Source: Rahnella rivi
GTDB lineage: Bacteria > Pseudomonadota > Gammaproteobacteria > Enterobacterales > Enterobacteriaceae
Assembly: GCF_019049655.1 (NCBI RefSeq)
Contig: NZ_JAFMOX010000065.1
Location: 124,001 to 188,000, forward strand
DNA length: 64,000 nt
Direction of reading: 5' to 3'
Shown here one piece after another: positions 8,105 through 17,820 of this stretch (the stretch's first letter is position 1; each line of letters starts with the position of its first letter). The notes beneath the pieces were generated by a model. It was given only the letters and a program-made list of their open reading frames with translations. It ran no database searches and had not been told where the DNA came from. Both the position numbers and the translations under genes were made by a program.

Positions 8105-10126
8105 TTATTCACCCAGCAGGCGGATCATCTCCGCTTCATCGATAACCGCGATCCCAAGCTCCTGCGCTTTCGCAAGCTTTGATCCCGCCGCTTCACCGGC
8201 AATCACCAGATCGGTTTTCTTCGATACGCTGCCGGAGACTTTCGCGCCCAGCGCCGTCAGACGATCTTTGGCTTCGTCACGGGAGAGGATCGAAAGCGAT
8301 CCGGTCAGCACCACGGTTTTACCGGCGAAAGGACTGTCGATTTCTTCCGGTACGATCACCTGTACTTCCGGCCAGTGAATGTTGATTTCCGGGCTGAGCA
8401 GCTCGTCGATCACCTGCTGGTTATGCTCTTCCGACAGGAAATTCACCACGTGTTTCGCCACCACGTCACCGACATCCGGAACGGTTTTCAGGGATTCGAT
8501 ATCCGCCGCTTTCAGCGCTTCCACTGAGCCATAATGTGCAGCCAGATTGGATGCCGTCGCTTCGCCAACTTCGCGGATACCGAGCGCATACAGGAAACGC
8601 GCCAGCGTGGTTTCTTTGGCTTTCTCCAGCGCGCTGACCACATTCTGCGCGGATTTCGGCCCCATGCGATCCAGGCCGGTAAGTTTGCCCGCGGTCAGAC
8701 GGAACAGATCCGCCGGATTTTTGACGTACTCTTTTTCCACCAGCTGATCGATAATTTTATCGCCCATGCCGTCAACGTCCAGCGCGCGGCGGGAAACGAA
8801 ATGTTTCAGCGCCTCTTTGCGCTGTGCGCCACAGATAAGCCCGCCGGTACAACGGGCAACGGCTTCGCCTTCCACACGTTCAACGTCTGAATGACAGACC
8901 GGGCAGTGCGCCGGAAATACCACTTCGCGGGCATTTTCAGGGCGCTCTTCCATCACCACGCCAACGACCTGCGGGATGACATCACCGGCACGGCGAACGA
9001 TAACTGTATCGCCGATGCGCAGGCCCAGACGCTCGATTTCATCGGCATTGTGCAGCGTCGCATTACTGACCATGACGCCCGCCACCAGCACCGGTTCCAG
9101 GCGTGCCACCGGCGTAATCGCACCGGTCCGGCCAACCTGGAATTCGACGTCTTTCACCAGCGTGATTTGCTCCTGCGCGGGGAATTTAAACGCCGTCGCC
9201 CAGCGCGGCGCACGCGCCACAAAGCCCAGCGTTTCCTGAATATCCAGTGAATCAATTTTGACAACGACGCCATCGATATCAAAGCCCAGCGCTGGGCGGT
9301 CAGCTTCAACCTGACGGTAAAACGCCACCACTTCGTCGCTGCCGGTGCAGACACGCACGCGATCGCTGACCGGCAGGCCCCAGGCTTTCAGCTGTTGCAG
9401 ACGTTCATAATGGCTGCGGGGTAATTCACCGCCGTCCAGCACGCCTATGCCGTAGCAGAGAAACGTCAGAGGGCGTTTGGCCGTAATACGCGGATCAAGC
9501 TGGCGCAGGGACCCCGCCGCCGCGTTACGCGGATTGGCGAACACCTTGCCGCCAGTGCGACGCGCTTCTTCGTTCATCGCTTCAAAACCCGGCTGCGGCA
9601 TAAACACTTCACCGCGCACTTCGAGACGCGCAGGAATATTGTCACCGTGCAGACGTAGCGGGATAGCGCGGATAGTGCGCACGTTGGCGGTGATGTTCTC
9701 GCCCGTGGTGCCGTCGCCGCGCGTGGCCGCCTGCACCAGTTCACCGTTCTCATACAACAGACTGACCGCCAGCCCGTCGAGTTTCAGTTCACAGCAGAAG
9801 GTCAGCGGTTCAGCCGTTTTCAGCCGATCCTGAACACGCTTATAAAATGCCAGATAGCTCTCTTCATCGAAGACGTTATCCAGAGAAAGCATCGGTACCT
9901 GATGTTTAACCTGTCCGAATTCAGAAAGCGGCGCGGCACCGACGCGCTGCGTCGGTGAATCGGCGGTGACCAGATCAGGGTATGCCGTTTCCAGCTCGCG
10001 CAGTTCGCGCATCAGACGATCGTATTCGGCATCAGGCACTTCAGGGGCATCAAGAACGTGATACTGATATTCGTGATGGCGCAGCTGAGTGCGTAATTGG
10101 TGGATTTGTTCTTCGATAGTGGCCAT
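8105..10126 (-). CDS. ligA: NAD+-dependent DNA ligase LigA
   Basis: Seals nicks during replication and repair using NAD+. At 673 residues it is close to the E. coli length. The order is domain Ia (EYQYHVLDAPEVPDAEYD), adenylation domain with active-site Lys in ELKLDGLAVS near residue 115, OB fold, a four-cysteine zinc finger (CPVCHSD to CTGGLIC), helix-hairpin-helix repeats, and a C-terminal BRCT domain (GKTVVLTGSLSI). It lies downstream of zipA, separated by a terminator. Confidence 0.98.
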   Translation of the reverse strand: MATIEEQIHQLRTQLRHHEYQYHVLDAPEVPDAEYDRLMRELRELETAYPDLVTADSPTQRVGAAPLSEFGQVKHQVPMLSLDNVFDEESYLAFYKRVQDRLKTAEPLTFCCELKLDGLAVSLLYENGELVQAATRGDGTTGENITANVRTIRAIPLRLHGDNIPARLEVRGEVFMPQPGFEAMNEEARRTGGKVFANPRNAAAGSLRQLDPRITAKRPLTFLCYGIGVLDGGELPRSHYERLQQLKAWGLPVSDRVRVCTGSDEVVAFYRQVEADRPALGFDIDGVVVKIDSLDIQETLGFVARAPRWATAFKFPAQEQITLVKDVEFQVGRTGAITPVARLEPVLVAGVMVSNATLHNADEIERLGLRIGDTVIVRRAGDVIPQVVGVVMEERPENAREVVFPAHCPVCHSDVERVEGEAVARCTGGLICGAQRKEALKHFVSRRALDVDGMGDKIIDQLVEKEYVKNPADLFRLTAGKLTGLDRMGPKSAQNVVSALEKAKETTLARFLYALGIREVGEATASNLAAHYGSVEALKAADIESLKTVPDVGDVVAKHVVNFLSEEHNQQVIDELLSPEINIHWPEVQVIVPEEIDSPFAGKTVVLTGSLSILSRDEAKDRLTALGAKVSGSVSKKTDLVIAGEAAGSKLAKAQELGIAVIDEAEMIRLLGE

Positions 10127-10141
10127 GACTCACCGTGGAGA

Positions 10142-10168
10142 TAAAAAACCCCCGCAAGCGGGGGTCAG
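10142..10168 (-). terminator. Terminator of zipA
   Basis: On the minus strand ACCCCCGC-TT-GCGGGGGT is followed by six T residues. It lies between the zipA stop and the ligA start, so ligA probably has its own promoter or relies on read-through. Confidence 0.85.
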
Positions 10169-10196
10169 GAGATAGGGGATGTCACAACCGCCTGAG

Positions 10197-11189
10197 TCAG
10201 GCAGTCGCCTCGAGGACCTCACGGATCCGCGCTTTATAGGTTTCGAGCTTCTGCGGCGTAATCATACGACGCTCATCGTCAAGCACCATCGCACCGACAT
10301 CATCGGCAATGCGCTGGGCAGACTGCAACAGCAGTTTGAAGTTCTGATGCGCGTCGCCAAAGCAAGGCACCATCATGAACAACGTAATTCCTGGTGTGGA
10401 GAAGTCGGACATATTGTCAGGGTCGAATGAACCCGGTTTGACCATATTTGCCAGACTGAACAACACCGGACCACTGCCCGCAGGGCTGACGTGACGATGG
10501 AAAATATTCATGGCACCAAACTGGAAGCCCGACTGAAGCACGCTGTTGAGCAACACTTCGCCGCCGATAACGCCGCCCTGATGTGCAGCAACGTGCAGCA
10601 CCAGAACCGTCTCTTTCAGCTTCGCTTTTTCTGCCGGTGCATCTGGCTCAGCAGGCGCAAAAGCTGACGACTGAGGCTCTGCTTTCGCCGCAGGGGCTGC
10701 ATCCGCATGAATCTCCTGCGGAGGAACCGGTGCCTGCGTTCTCACTGGTGCTGAAGGCGCAAAATCGACCGCAGGTTCGCGGCGGGATGCGACGTCAGGC
10801 TCAGCGGCAGAATAACCACTTAACAGCGGATCTTCCTGAACAGCAGTGTGTTGGGGCTGAGCGGGTTGCGGTTGACGAGCAGCAGGGGCTGGCGCTGGCT
10901 GCACAGGCTGAACCTGTGGCTGACGTGGCGGTGCAGCCTGTTCTGGCTCATCATACTGACCAAAAGTCGGTTCATCCTGAGGATAAGCAGGACGCACGCG
11001 CACTTCCCCCACTCCATCGACAAAATCATCCGACGGAGACTGGTCCCGTTCTTTTTTCATTCGTTTAGCTGGACGATCACGAAACAGCGAAGAGCGTTCT
11101 TTACGGCTGGTCCACAAACCGTGCAATAACAACGCTATTATGGCGATCGCGCCAACAACGATTAATATCAGACGCAAATCCTGCATCAT
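10197..11189 (-). CDS. zipA: Cell division protein ZipA
   Basis: An inner-membrane anchor that tethers FtsZ to the membrane. The 330-residue product begins with an N-terminal membrane segment (LILIVVGAIAIIALLLHGL), a basic stretch WTSRKERS, then a Pro/Gln/Ala-rich linker (about residues 60-185), and a C-terminal FtsZ-binding domain containing GEVLLNSVLQSGFQFGAMNI and PSSDGxGPVLFSLANMV-like sequence. It is divergent from cysZ, as in E. coli. Confidence 0.97.
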   Translation of the reverse strand: MMQDLRLILIVVGAIAIIALLLHGLWTSRKERSSLFRDRPAKRMKKERDQSPSDDFVDGVGEVRVRPAYPQDEPTFGQYDEPEQAAPPRQPQVQPVQPAPAPAARQPQPAQPQHTAVQEDPLLSGYSAAEPDVASRREPAVDFAPSAPVRTQAPVPPQEIHADAAPAAKAEPQSSAFAPAEPDAPAEKAKLKETVLVLHVAAHQGGVIGGEVLLNSVLQSGFQFGAMNIFHRHVSPAGSGPVLFSLANMVKPGSFDPDNMSDFSTPGITLFMMVPCFGDAHQNFKLLLQSAQRIADDVGAMVLDDERRMITPQKLETYKARIREVLEATA

Positions 11190-11412
11190 TGCTATCTCTG
11201 TTGTTCTAATTCATTGCCACCACGGCAAACATTCACATGTTTAACTCTATTTGCCCACGTAGATAAGTGCAAGTCTGGACTCTACTTTCTGCTAATAAAC
11301 ATGGTAGTCGCACCTTTTTTTGCTGTTTTTTCCGCCAATACGCGGCTAGCCAGTGGAAAATCATACCGATATGATAGTCCATGTCATTCAACTCAGAGAG
11401 AAAATTTCATCC

Positions 11413-12198
11413 ATGACTTCATCACCAGGCGCCGGACAACACAATGGCGTGCATTATTTCAAACAGGGCTGGACGCTCATTTCCTTACCAGGGATCCGAC
11501 GTTTTGTGATTTTGCCCCTCGCCGTCAACGTGATTTTGATGGGCGGAGCCTTCTGGTGGCTGTTCAGCAAACTGGGAGAATGGATCCCGGCGATGATGAG
11601 CCGCATTCCCGGCTGGCTCAGCTGGCTGGATTATCTGATCTGGCCGGTGGCGGTGATTTCCGTGGTGCTGGTGTTCAGCTATTTCTTCAGCACCCTGGCC
11701 AACCTGATTGCCGCGCCCTTCAGCGGCCTGCTTTCCGAACAACTTGAAGCGCGCCTGACCGGCAAAGCCCCACCGGATACCGGCATCTGGGACATCATGA
11801 AAGATCTGCCACGCATCATGAAACGCGAATGGCAGAAGCTGGCGTATTACCTGCCGCGTGCTTTGCTGCTTTTCGCACTGTATTTCATTCCGGTGATAGG
11901 TCAGACCGCGGCACCGGTGCTTTGGTTCCTGTTCAGCGCCTGGATGGTGGTGATCCAATACTGTGACTATCCTTTTGATAATCATAAAGTCAGTTTTGCC
12001 GATATGCGGCGGTCGCTCGGTAAAAACAAGATCGACAACATGCAGTTTGGCGCGCTGGTCAGCCTGTTTACCATGATACCGGTGCTGAATCTGGTGATCC
12101 TGCCGGTTGCCGTGTGCGGTGCGACGGCGATGTGGTGCGATCGTTACCGGGATCTGTATGTCCGAAACAACCGCGACGTCAATCCGACGCGTGGCTGA
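11413..12198 (+). CDS. cysZ: Sulfate transporter CysZ
   Basis: An inner-membrane protein that supports sulfate uptake for cysteine synthesis. The 261-residue product starts MTSSPGAGQHNGVHYFKQGW and has hydrophobic segments plus the conserved DIMKDLPRIMKREWQKLAYYLPRA-type amphipathic region (seen as MKREWQKLAYYLPRA) and QYCDYPFDNHK. The ATG at 11413 is chosen by alignment with E. coli CysZ. The frame stays open upstream to 11353, but those residues are not family-like. It lies just upstream of cysK. Confidence 0.93.
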   Translation: MTSSPGAGQHNGVHYFKQGWTLISLPGIRRFVILPLAVNVILMGGAFWWLFSKLGEWIPAMMSRIPGWLSWLDYLIWPVAVISVVLVFSYFFSTLANLIAAPFSGLLSEQLEARLTGKAPPDTGIWDIMKDLPRIMKREWQKLAYYLPRALLLFALYFIPVIGQTAAPVLWFLFSAWMVVIQYCDYPFDNHKVSFADMRRSLGKNKIDNMQFGALVSLFTMIPVLNLVILPVAVCGATAMWCDRYRDLYVRNNRDVNPTRG

Positions 12199-12289
12199 GC
12201 CGCGTCAGCACTTGTTTTAACAGCCTTTTATTTCAACAGCCGCCCTGCGCGGCTGTTCGCTTCACTTGACTTTTGCGCTTCAAACTTAT

Positions 12290-12360
12290 TTCTTAATAAC
12301 CTATCGATATACCAAATACCAAAAGCTTACTTCACTCGAAAAGCCGTTCGCGTATGCTTT
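12290..12360 (+). promoter_or_regulatory. Probable cysK promoter region with CysB-type AT-rich upstream site
   Basis: TTCACT (12331-12336) and TATGCT (12353-12358) spaced 16 bp form a weak sigma-70 promoter about 75 bp upstream of cysK. The AT-rich tract just upstream (about 12292-12325) is where CysB binds at E. coli cysK. The CysB call is from context only. Confidence 0.4.
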
Positions 12361-12432
12361 TCTGATTCCCACTAATTTCAGAGTGTTGAAAGCTTCACAC
12401 CGTGGATATTTCATACAGTTAAAGGACGGGTT

Positions 12433-13398
12433 ATGAGCAAGATCTATGAAGACAATTCATTAACAATCGGCCATACGCCACTGGTTCGCCTGAACCGTAT
12501 CGGTAATGGACGTATCCTGGCTAAGGTCGAGTCGCGTAACCCGAGCTTCAGTGTGAAGTGCCGTATCGGTGCCAACATGATTTGGGACGCCGAAAAACGC
12601 GGGATTCTGACCAAAGATATCGAACTGGTTGAACCTACCAGCGGCAACACGGGTATCGCTCTCGCATACGTCGCCGCCGCGCGCGGTTACAAACTGACGC
12701 TGACTATGCCTGAAACCATGAGCGTGGAACGCCGCAAGTTGCTCAAAGCCCTCGGTGCCAATCTGGTGCTGACCGAAGGCGCAAAAGGCATGAAAGGGGC
12801 GATCGCCAAAGCGGAAGAAATTCAGGCCAGCGATCCGCAGCGTTATCTGATCCTTCAGCAGTTCAGCAACCCGGCGAACCCGGCCATTCACGAACAAACT
12901 ACCGGTCCTGAAATCTGGGAAGACACCGACGGCGACGTGGATGTACTGATTGCTGGCGTCGGCACCGGCGGTACCATCACCGGGACGGGCCGTTATCTGA
13001 AAAGCAAAAAAAGCAGCGTGACGCTGGTGGCCGTGGAGCCAACCGATTCCCCTGTTATCACCCAGACGCTTAACGGCGAAGAAGTGAAACCTGGTCCGCA
13101 CAAAATTCAGGGCATTGGTGCCGGTTTTATTCCGGGAAATCTGGATTTAGAACTGCTGGACCGTGTGACGCTGATCACAAATGATGAATCCATTCAGATG
13201 GCACGCCGCCTGATGGAAGAAGAAGGGATTCTGGCCGGTATTTCTTCCGGTGCAGCCGTCGCCGCCGCAGTGAAATTATCTGAAGAAGCCGACTTTGCCG
13301 ACAAAACCATCGTGGTGATTTTACCGTCTTCCGGTGAGCGCTATCTGAGTACCGCATTATTTGCAGATTTGTTCACTGAAAAAGAATTGCAACAATAA
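12433..13398 (+). CDS. cysK: Cysteine synthase A (O-acetylserine sulfhydrylase A)
   Basis: A pyridoxal-phosphate enzyme making cysteine from O-acetylserine and sulfide. The 321-residue fold type II protein has the Lys of NPSFSVKCRIG near residue 42 (Schiff base), the phosphate-binding GTGGTITG, TSGNTGIALA for substrate carboxylate, and SSGAAVAAA. It stands between cysZ and ptsH, as in E. coli. The paralogue CysM is encoded 5 kb away. A terminator follows directly. Confidence 0.97.
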   Translation: MSKIYEDNSLTIGHTPLVRLNRIGNGRILAKVESRNPSFSVKCRIGANMIWDAEKRGILTKDIELVEPTSGNTGIALAYVAAARGYKLTLTMPETMSVERRKLLKALGANLVLTEGAKGMKGAIAKAEEIQASDPQRYLILQQFSNPANPAIHEQTTGPEIWEDTDGDVDVLIAGVGTGGTITGTGRYLKSKKSSVTLVAVEPTDSPVITQTLNGEEVKPGPHKIQGIGAGFIPGNLDLELLDRVTLITNDESIQMARRLMEEEGILAGISSGAAVAAAVKLSEEADFADKTIVVILPSSGERYLSTALFADLFTEKELQQ

Positions 13399-13419
13399 TG
13401 CCACATCCTTGAAATCGAT

Positions 13420-13449
13420 TAAAAAAGCACCTTAACGGGTGCTTTTTTG
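13420..13449 (+). terminator. Terminator of cysK
   Basis: The stem AAAAAAGCACC-TTAAC-GGGTGCTTTTTT, followed by GTG, forms a strong intrinsic terminator 22 bp after the cysK stop. Confidence 0.92.
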
Positions 13450-13580
13450 TGGGCTGCGTCAAACTTTACACCACTCTGCCATTGATTTTACCCGCCAGGT
13501 TTAGTATTTAACCGGACAATTATTTCGGTGCGCGAAATTAATCGCTTCCACCCCGCCTCCCGCTGAATCGATTTACCGAT

Positions 13581-13620
13581 TTGTTACAAGGGGGAAAAAG
13601 ACGGCATAATGGGGTGATAA
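13581..13620 (+). promoter_or_regulatory. Probable main ptsH promoter and long leader
   Basis: TTGTTA (13581-13586) and CATAAT (13605-13610) with an 18-bp spacer form a sigma-70 promoter about 180 bp upstream of ptsH. The 400-bp gap 13399-13798 otherwise contains the cysK terminator and an untranslated leader without any convincing open frame. CRP regulation is known for E. coli ptsH, but I cannot place a clean CRP site here. Confidence 0.5.
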
Positions 13621-13798
13621 CAGGAAAGCCTAGATCTAGGGCAAAGAGTTTTATCGCAGAGTGCGCTATTTTCTCTTTTCTGTTGCATCAGAACCTGCCC
13701 CTGAACCATAGTCAGGCGCGAATCTCTCAGGCCAAAGTGAAGCCAGTACGCTAAACTTTAGCTCCACAACATTACTTTAATAAGTTGGGGAAACAACA

Positions 13799-14056
13799 AT
13801 GTTCCAGCAAGAAGTTACTATCACTGCACCTAATGGTCTGCACACTCGCCCGGCGGCACAATTCGTGAAAGAAGCGAAAGGTTTCACTTCTGACATCACC
13901 GTGACTTCAAACGGTAAAAGCGCCAGCGCTAAAAGTCTGTTTAAACTGCAAACTTTGGGCCTGACCCAAGGTACCGTTGTGACCCTCTCAGCTGAAGGTG
14001 AAGACGAGCAGAAAGCCGTTGAACACTTGGTAAAACTGATGGCAGAGCTCGAGTAA
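13799..14056 (+). CDS. ptsH: Phosphocarrier protein HPr
   Basis: The general phosphocarrier of the sugar phosphotransferase system, relaying phosphate from enzyme I to the EII complexes. The 85-residue protein has the active His at position 15 in GLHTRPAA and the conserved Ser-46 region KSASAKSLFKLQ. It is first in the ptsH-ptsI-crr operon. The ATG follows GGGG at suitable spacing. Confidence 0.98.
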   Translation: MFQQEVTITAPNGLHTRPAAQFVKEAKGFTSDITVTSNGKSASAKSLFKLQTLGLTQGTVVTLSAEGEDEQKAVEHLVKLMAELE

Positions 14057-14105
14057 CAACAGCCGCTCTTATATAGTTTAAACCAGTCAAGAGAAAGGTA
14101 GGGTT

Positions 14106-15833
14106 ATGATTTCAGGCATTTTAGTATCTCCCGGTATCGCTTTCGGCAAAGCACTTCTGTTGAAAGAAGATGAAATTGTCATCAACCGGAAAAAAATCTC
14201 TCCCGATCACGTTGATCAGGAAGTTGAACGTTTCCTTACTGGCCGTGCGAAAGCATCTGCCCAGCTGGAAGTGATCAAGACCAAAGCCGGTGAGACCTTC
14301 GGTGAAGAGAAAGAAGCCATCTTCGAAGGCCACATCATGTTGTTGGAAGACGAAGAGCTTGAGCAGGAAATCATAGCCCTCATCAAAGACGAGCACGCTT
14401 CTGCTGACGCAGCGGCTTACTCGGTGATTGAAGGCCAGGCGAAAGCCCTGGAAGAGCTTGATGATGAATACCTGAAAGAACGTGCGGCTGACGTGCGTGA
14501 TATCGGTAAACGTCTTCTGCGCAACATTCTGGACATGGCGATTGTCGATCTGAGCTCCATCCAGGACGAAGTGATTCTGGTTGCGACCGATCTGACGCCG
14601 TCAGAAACAGCACAGCTGAACCTGAACAAGGTGCTCGGCTTTATTACTGATTTAGGTGGCCGTACTTCTCACACCTCTATCATGGCCCGCTCACTGGAAC
14701 TGCCTGCTATCGTAGGTACCAGCGACGTGACCAAACAAGTCAAAAACGATGACTATCTGATCCTCGATGCCGTGAACAATAAAATCTACGTCAACCCGAC
14801 GGCGGATATTATTGACCAGCTGAAAGCGGTTCAGAACCAGTACATCTCTGAAAAAGACGAACTGACCAAGCTGAAAGATCTGCCTGCGATTACGCTGGAC
14901 GGTCATCAGGTTGAAGTCTGTGCCAACATCGGTACCGTGCGCGACGTCGCCGGTGCAGAGCGCAATGGCGCTGAAGGTGTCGGCCTGTATCGTACCGAAT
15001 TCCTGTTCATGGACCGTGACAGCCTGCCTACCGAAGAAGAGCAATTCCAGGCCTATAAAGCCGTTGCTGAAGCGATGGGTTCACAAGCTGTTATCGTACG
15101 TACCATGGACATCGGCGGTGATAAAGACCTGCCGTACATGAACCTGCCAAAAGAAGAAAACCCGTTCCTGGGCTGGCGTGCAATCCGTATCTGTCTGGAC
15201 CGTAAAGAAATTCTTCACGACCAGCTGAAAGGTATTCTGCGTGCTTCTGCGTTCGGTAAACTGCGCATCATGTTCCCGATGATCATTTCTGTTGAAGAAG
15301 TGCGTGAACTGAAAGCAGAACTCGAAATGCTGAAAGTCCAGCTGCGCGAGAAAGGCCAGGCGTTCGATGAAACTATCGAAGTTGGCGTGATGGTAGAAAC
15401 TCCGGCCGCGGCCGTGATTGCTCACCATCTTGCAAAAGAAGTCGATTTCTTCAGTATTGGTACAAACGACCTCACCCAGTATACTTTGGCTGTGGATCGC
15501 GGTAACGAGCTGATATCTCATCTTTACAACCCAATGTCTCCGTCTGTACTTGGCTTAATCAAGCAAGTTATTGACGCATCTCATGCTGCCGGTAAATGGA
15601 CAGGGATGTGCGGCGAGCTAGCCGGTGACGAACGTGCTACACTTCTTCTATTGGGCATGGGGTTAGATGAGTTCAGCATGAGTGCTATCTCTATCCCACG
15701 CATCAAGAAAATTATTCGCAATACAAACTTCGAAGATGTGAAAGCGCTGGCAGATGAGGCTCTGGCTCAACCTACGGCGCAAGAGTTGATGAACCTGGTC
15801 AACAAGTTCATTGAAGAAAAAACACTCTGCTAA
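14106..15833 (+). CDS. ptsI: PTS enzyme I (phosphoenolpyruvate-protein phosphotransferase)
   Basis: Takes phosphate from phosphoenolpyruvate and passes it to HPr. At 575 residues it matches E. coli. The phosphorylated His is in GGRTSHTSIMAR near residue 189. The C-terminal PEP-binding barrel shows VGLYRTEFLFMDRD and FFSIGTNDLTQYTLAVDRG, and the catalytic Cys is in GMCGELAGD near residue 502. It lies 49 nt after ptsH. Confidence 0.98.
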   Translation: MISGILVSPGIAFGKALLLKEDEIVINRKKISPDHVDQEVERFLTGRAKASAQLEVIKTKAGETFGEEKEAIFEGHIMLLEDEELEQEIIALIKDEHASADAAAYSVIEGQAKALEELDDEYLKERAADVRDIGKRLLRNILDMAIVDLSSIQDEVILVATDLTPSETAQLNLNKVLGFITDLGGRTSHTSIMARSLELPAIVGTSDVTKQVKNDDYLILDAVNNKIYVNPTADIIDQLKAVQNQYISEKDELTKLKDLPAITLDGHQVEVCANIGTVRDVAGAERNGAEGVGLYRTEFLFMDRDSLPTEEEQFQAYKAVAEAMGSQAVIVRTMDIGGDKDLPYMNLPKEENPFLGWRAIRICLDRKEILHDQLKGILRASAFGKLRIMFPMIISVEEVRELKAELEMLKVQLREKGQAFDETIEVGVMVETPAAAVIAHHLAKEVDFFSIGTNDLTQYTLAVDRGNELISHLYNPMSPSVLGLIKQVIDASHAAGKWTGMCGELAGDERATLLLLGMGLDEFSMSAISIPRIKKIIRNTNFEDVKALADEALAQPTAQELMNLVNKFIEEKTLC

Positions 15834-15880
15834 TTGCGCGATGCTGTAAAGCTGCCCAAATTAATGCTTAGGAGAAGATC

Positions 15881-16390
15881 ATGGGTTTGTTCGATAAACT
15901 GAAATCATTGGTTTCTGATGATAAAAAAGACGTTGGCACTATTGAAATCGTAGCGCCAATTTCTGGTGAAATTGTCAACATTGAAGATGTGCCAGACGTT
16001 GTTTTCGCTGAGAAAATCGTCGGCGACGGTATTGCTATCAAACCAACGGGCAACAAAATGGTTGCTCCGGTTGACGGTACTATCGGTAAAATCTTTGAAA
16101 CTAACCATGCTTTTTCAATCGAATCCGACAGTGGCATCGAACTGTTTGTTCACTTCGGTATCGATACGGTGGAACTGAAAGGCGAAGGCTTCAAACGCAT
16201 CGCTGAAGAAGGCCAACGTGTGAAGAAAGGTGATTTGATTATCGAGTTTGATCTGGCTCTTCTGGAAGAGAAAGCGAAGTCTACCCTGACTCCGGTTGTT
16301 ATCTCTAACATGGACGAGATCAAAGAGCTGATTAAACTGACTGGTAGCGTGACAGTGGGCGAAACCCCAATTATCCGCATCAAGAAGTAA
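15881..16390 (+). CDS. crr: PTS glucose-specific EIIA component
   Basis: A 169-residue soluble EIIA(Glc), which phosphorylates glucose EIICB and controls adenylate cyclase and non-PTS permeases. Active His-90 lies in LFVHFGIDTVELKG, and His-75 in ETNHAFSIES. A start with GGAGAAG upstream follows ptsI by 47 nt. In E. coli pdxK comes next, whereas here a two-component pair follows on the opposite strand. Confidence 0.98.
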   Translation: MGLFDKLKSLVSDDKKDVGTIEIVAPISGEIVNIEDVPDVVFAEKIVGDGIAIKPTGNKMVAPVDGTIGKIFETNHAFSIESDSGIELFVHFGIDTVELKGEGFKRIAEEGQRVKKGDLIIEFDLALLEEKAKSTLTPVVISNMDEIKELIKLTGSVTVGETPIIRIKK

Positions 16391-16409
16391 TTCGCTTAGC
16401 GATAAGAAA

Positions 16410-16440
16410 GAAAAACGGCGCTCAGGCGCCGTTTTTTTAT
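16410..16440 (+). terminator. Terminator of ptsHI-crr
   Basis: The stem AAAAACGGCGC-TCAG-GCGCCGTTTTTTT lies 20 bp after crr. The symmetric A and T tracts may also serve the convergent histidine kinase gene. Confidence 0.93.
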
Positions 16441-16490
16441 GTCTGCAATTCTGTAATCTGGCGGGACTTTCCCGCCCGCAAACCGCCGTT

Positions 16491-17816
16491 TCAGAGCTTC
16501 CAGTGCGGCACCTGCAGGCTGATCACCAGCCCGTGAGGGTGCGCATTACGCGCATCAACCTTCCCTTCGTGGGCAACCATCACCTTGCGGGTGATCGCCA
16601 GCCCCAGCCCGTAGCCTTTGCCTGAAAGCGGCGACTTCACGCGCACGAACGGGTCAAAAATACTCGACAGCTTATCTTCTTCCACGCCCGGCCCCTGATC
16701 GGCCACTTCAATCTGCAAATACTCTTCGAGATGCGCCAGAGAAACCGTGATGGTTTGCCCCCGCGCCGAAAAACGAAGCGCGTTACGCACCACATTATCG
16801 ACCGCGCGACGCATCAGCTCCGCATTTCCTTTGACCGTGTAATCCGCGCTGTCCGGCGTCTCAGGCGACATCACGATCTCCACGCCCGGCAGCTGCGCTT
16901 CATAACGCGCATCATTGACCACGGCCTCTACCAGCCCGTACAGGTCGAAATACTCTTCATCAGGGATTTCACTGCTTTCTGTGCGCGATAACGCCAGCAG
17001 TTCGCCGATCATCTTATCCAGGCGCCCTGCTTCGTGTTCGATACGGCTCAGCGATGTTTCTACGTTGGAAGGATTTTGCCGCGCCAGCCCGATCGCCAGT
17101 TGCAAACGCGCCAGCGGAGAACGCAGCTCGTGCGACACATCATGCAGCAGTTCTTCACGCGCTTTGACCAGCACCTGCAAACGTTCGGCCATGGCATCGA
17201 AATCACGCGCCACTTCGGAAAGCTCATCGTGGCGTTTTCCCATACTGGAGAACAGACGCACCGAGAGATCGCCCTGCGCCACCCGACCAAAGGCTTTACG
17301 CATTTGCAGCATCGGCCGCGTCAGGTTCCAGGCCAGCACGGCGCTGAACAGCAACCCGCCCAGACCGCCGAGCCACAACAGCGGCGGGGGCATATTCAGT
17401 AAATCCCGGTGGCGCTGCGGCCGGTATTCGTGCATCAATCCCTGCACATCATAACGCAGGCGATAGCCCTGCCCGTTCGGCCCCTGTACGAATTCCACCA
17501 CTTCGTGAGGGATTTTCCCCGGCTCTAAATCCTCCACGGTGTCGCCCTGTGCAGGCAGCAGCGAAGGCGTCACCGAAAACAACTGGCGATCGCTCTCCGG
17601 CCAGTTTGCCATCATATTATTCAGCGCAGGCATTCCGCCGGTGTGCAGCGTGGAGACAGCCGAATTGATTTGCAGTTTGACAAAGCGCCGGGCGATACCA
17701 CTTTCCGGCGGCTCATGCGGGTTATAAAAGGCGAAAACCACCCAAAGGCCCTGGGTGATGGCAACGAAGGTAAACCAAAATCCTAAAAGGATTTTCCAGA
17801 ACAGCCTTCCGCGCAT
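16491..17816 (-). CDS. Sensor histidine kinase, CpxA-like
   Basis: A 441-residue inner-membrane sensor. Order: membrane segment 1 (about 7-29, GFWFTFVAITQGLWVVF), a periplasmic loop of about 120 residues, membrane segment 2 (about 148-168), HAMP, a phospho-acceptor H-box LLHDVSHELRSPLARLQL, N-box VVRNALRFS, and G-boxes DQGPGVEE and GKGYGLGLAI. The ATG at 17814-17816 is preferred because it lies 4 nt after the regulator's stop, whereas the longer frame to 17858 overlaps it. The H-box is closest to CpxA. The periplasmic loop, and so the stimulus, is not recognised. E. coli has no such pair at this locus. Confidence 0.88.
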   Translation of the reverse strand: MRGRLFWKILLGFWFTFVAITQGLWVVFAFYNPHEPPESGIARRFVKLQINSAVSTLHTGGMPALNNMMANWPESDRQLFSVTPSLLPAQGDTVEDLEPGKIPHEVVEFVQGPNGQGYRLRYDVQGLMHEYRPQRHRDLLNMPPPLLWLGGLGGLLFSAVLAWNLTRPMLQMRKAFGRVAQGDLSVRLFSSMGKRHDELSEVARDFDAMAERLQVLVKAREELLHDVSHELRSPLARLQLAIGLARQNPSNVETSLSRIEHEAGRLDKMIGELLALSRTESSEIPDEEYFDLYGLVEAVVNDARYEAQLPGVEIVMSPETPDSADYTVKGNAELMRRAVDNVVRNALRFSARGQTITVSLAHLEEYLQIEVADQGPGVEEDKLSSIFDPFVRVKSPLSGKGYGLGLAITRKVMVAHEGKVDARNAHPHGLVISLQVPHWKL

Positions 17817-17820
17817 ACGT

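Noticed and set aside
12237..12260. GC-rich hairpin after cysZ as a terminator
   Set aside because: The stem AACAGCCGC/GCGGCTGTT is good but no T-run follows it directly, so I did not list it as a terminator.
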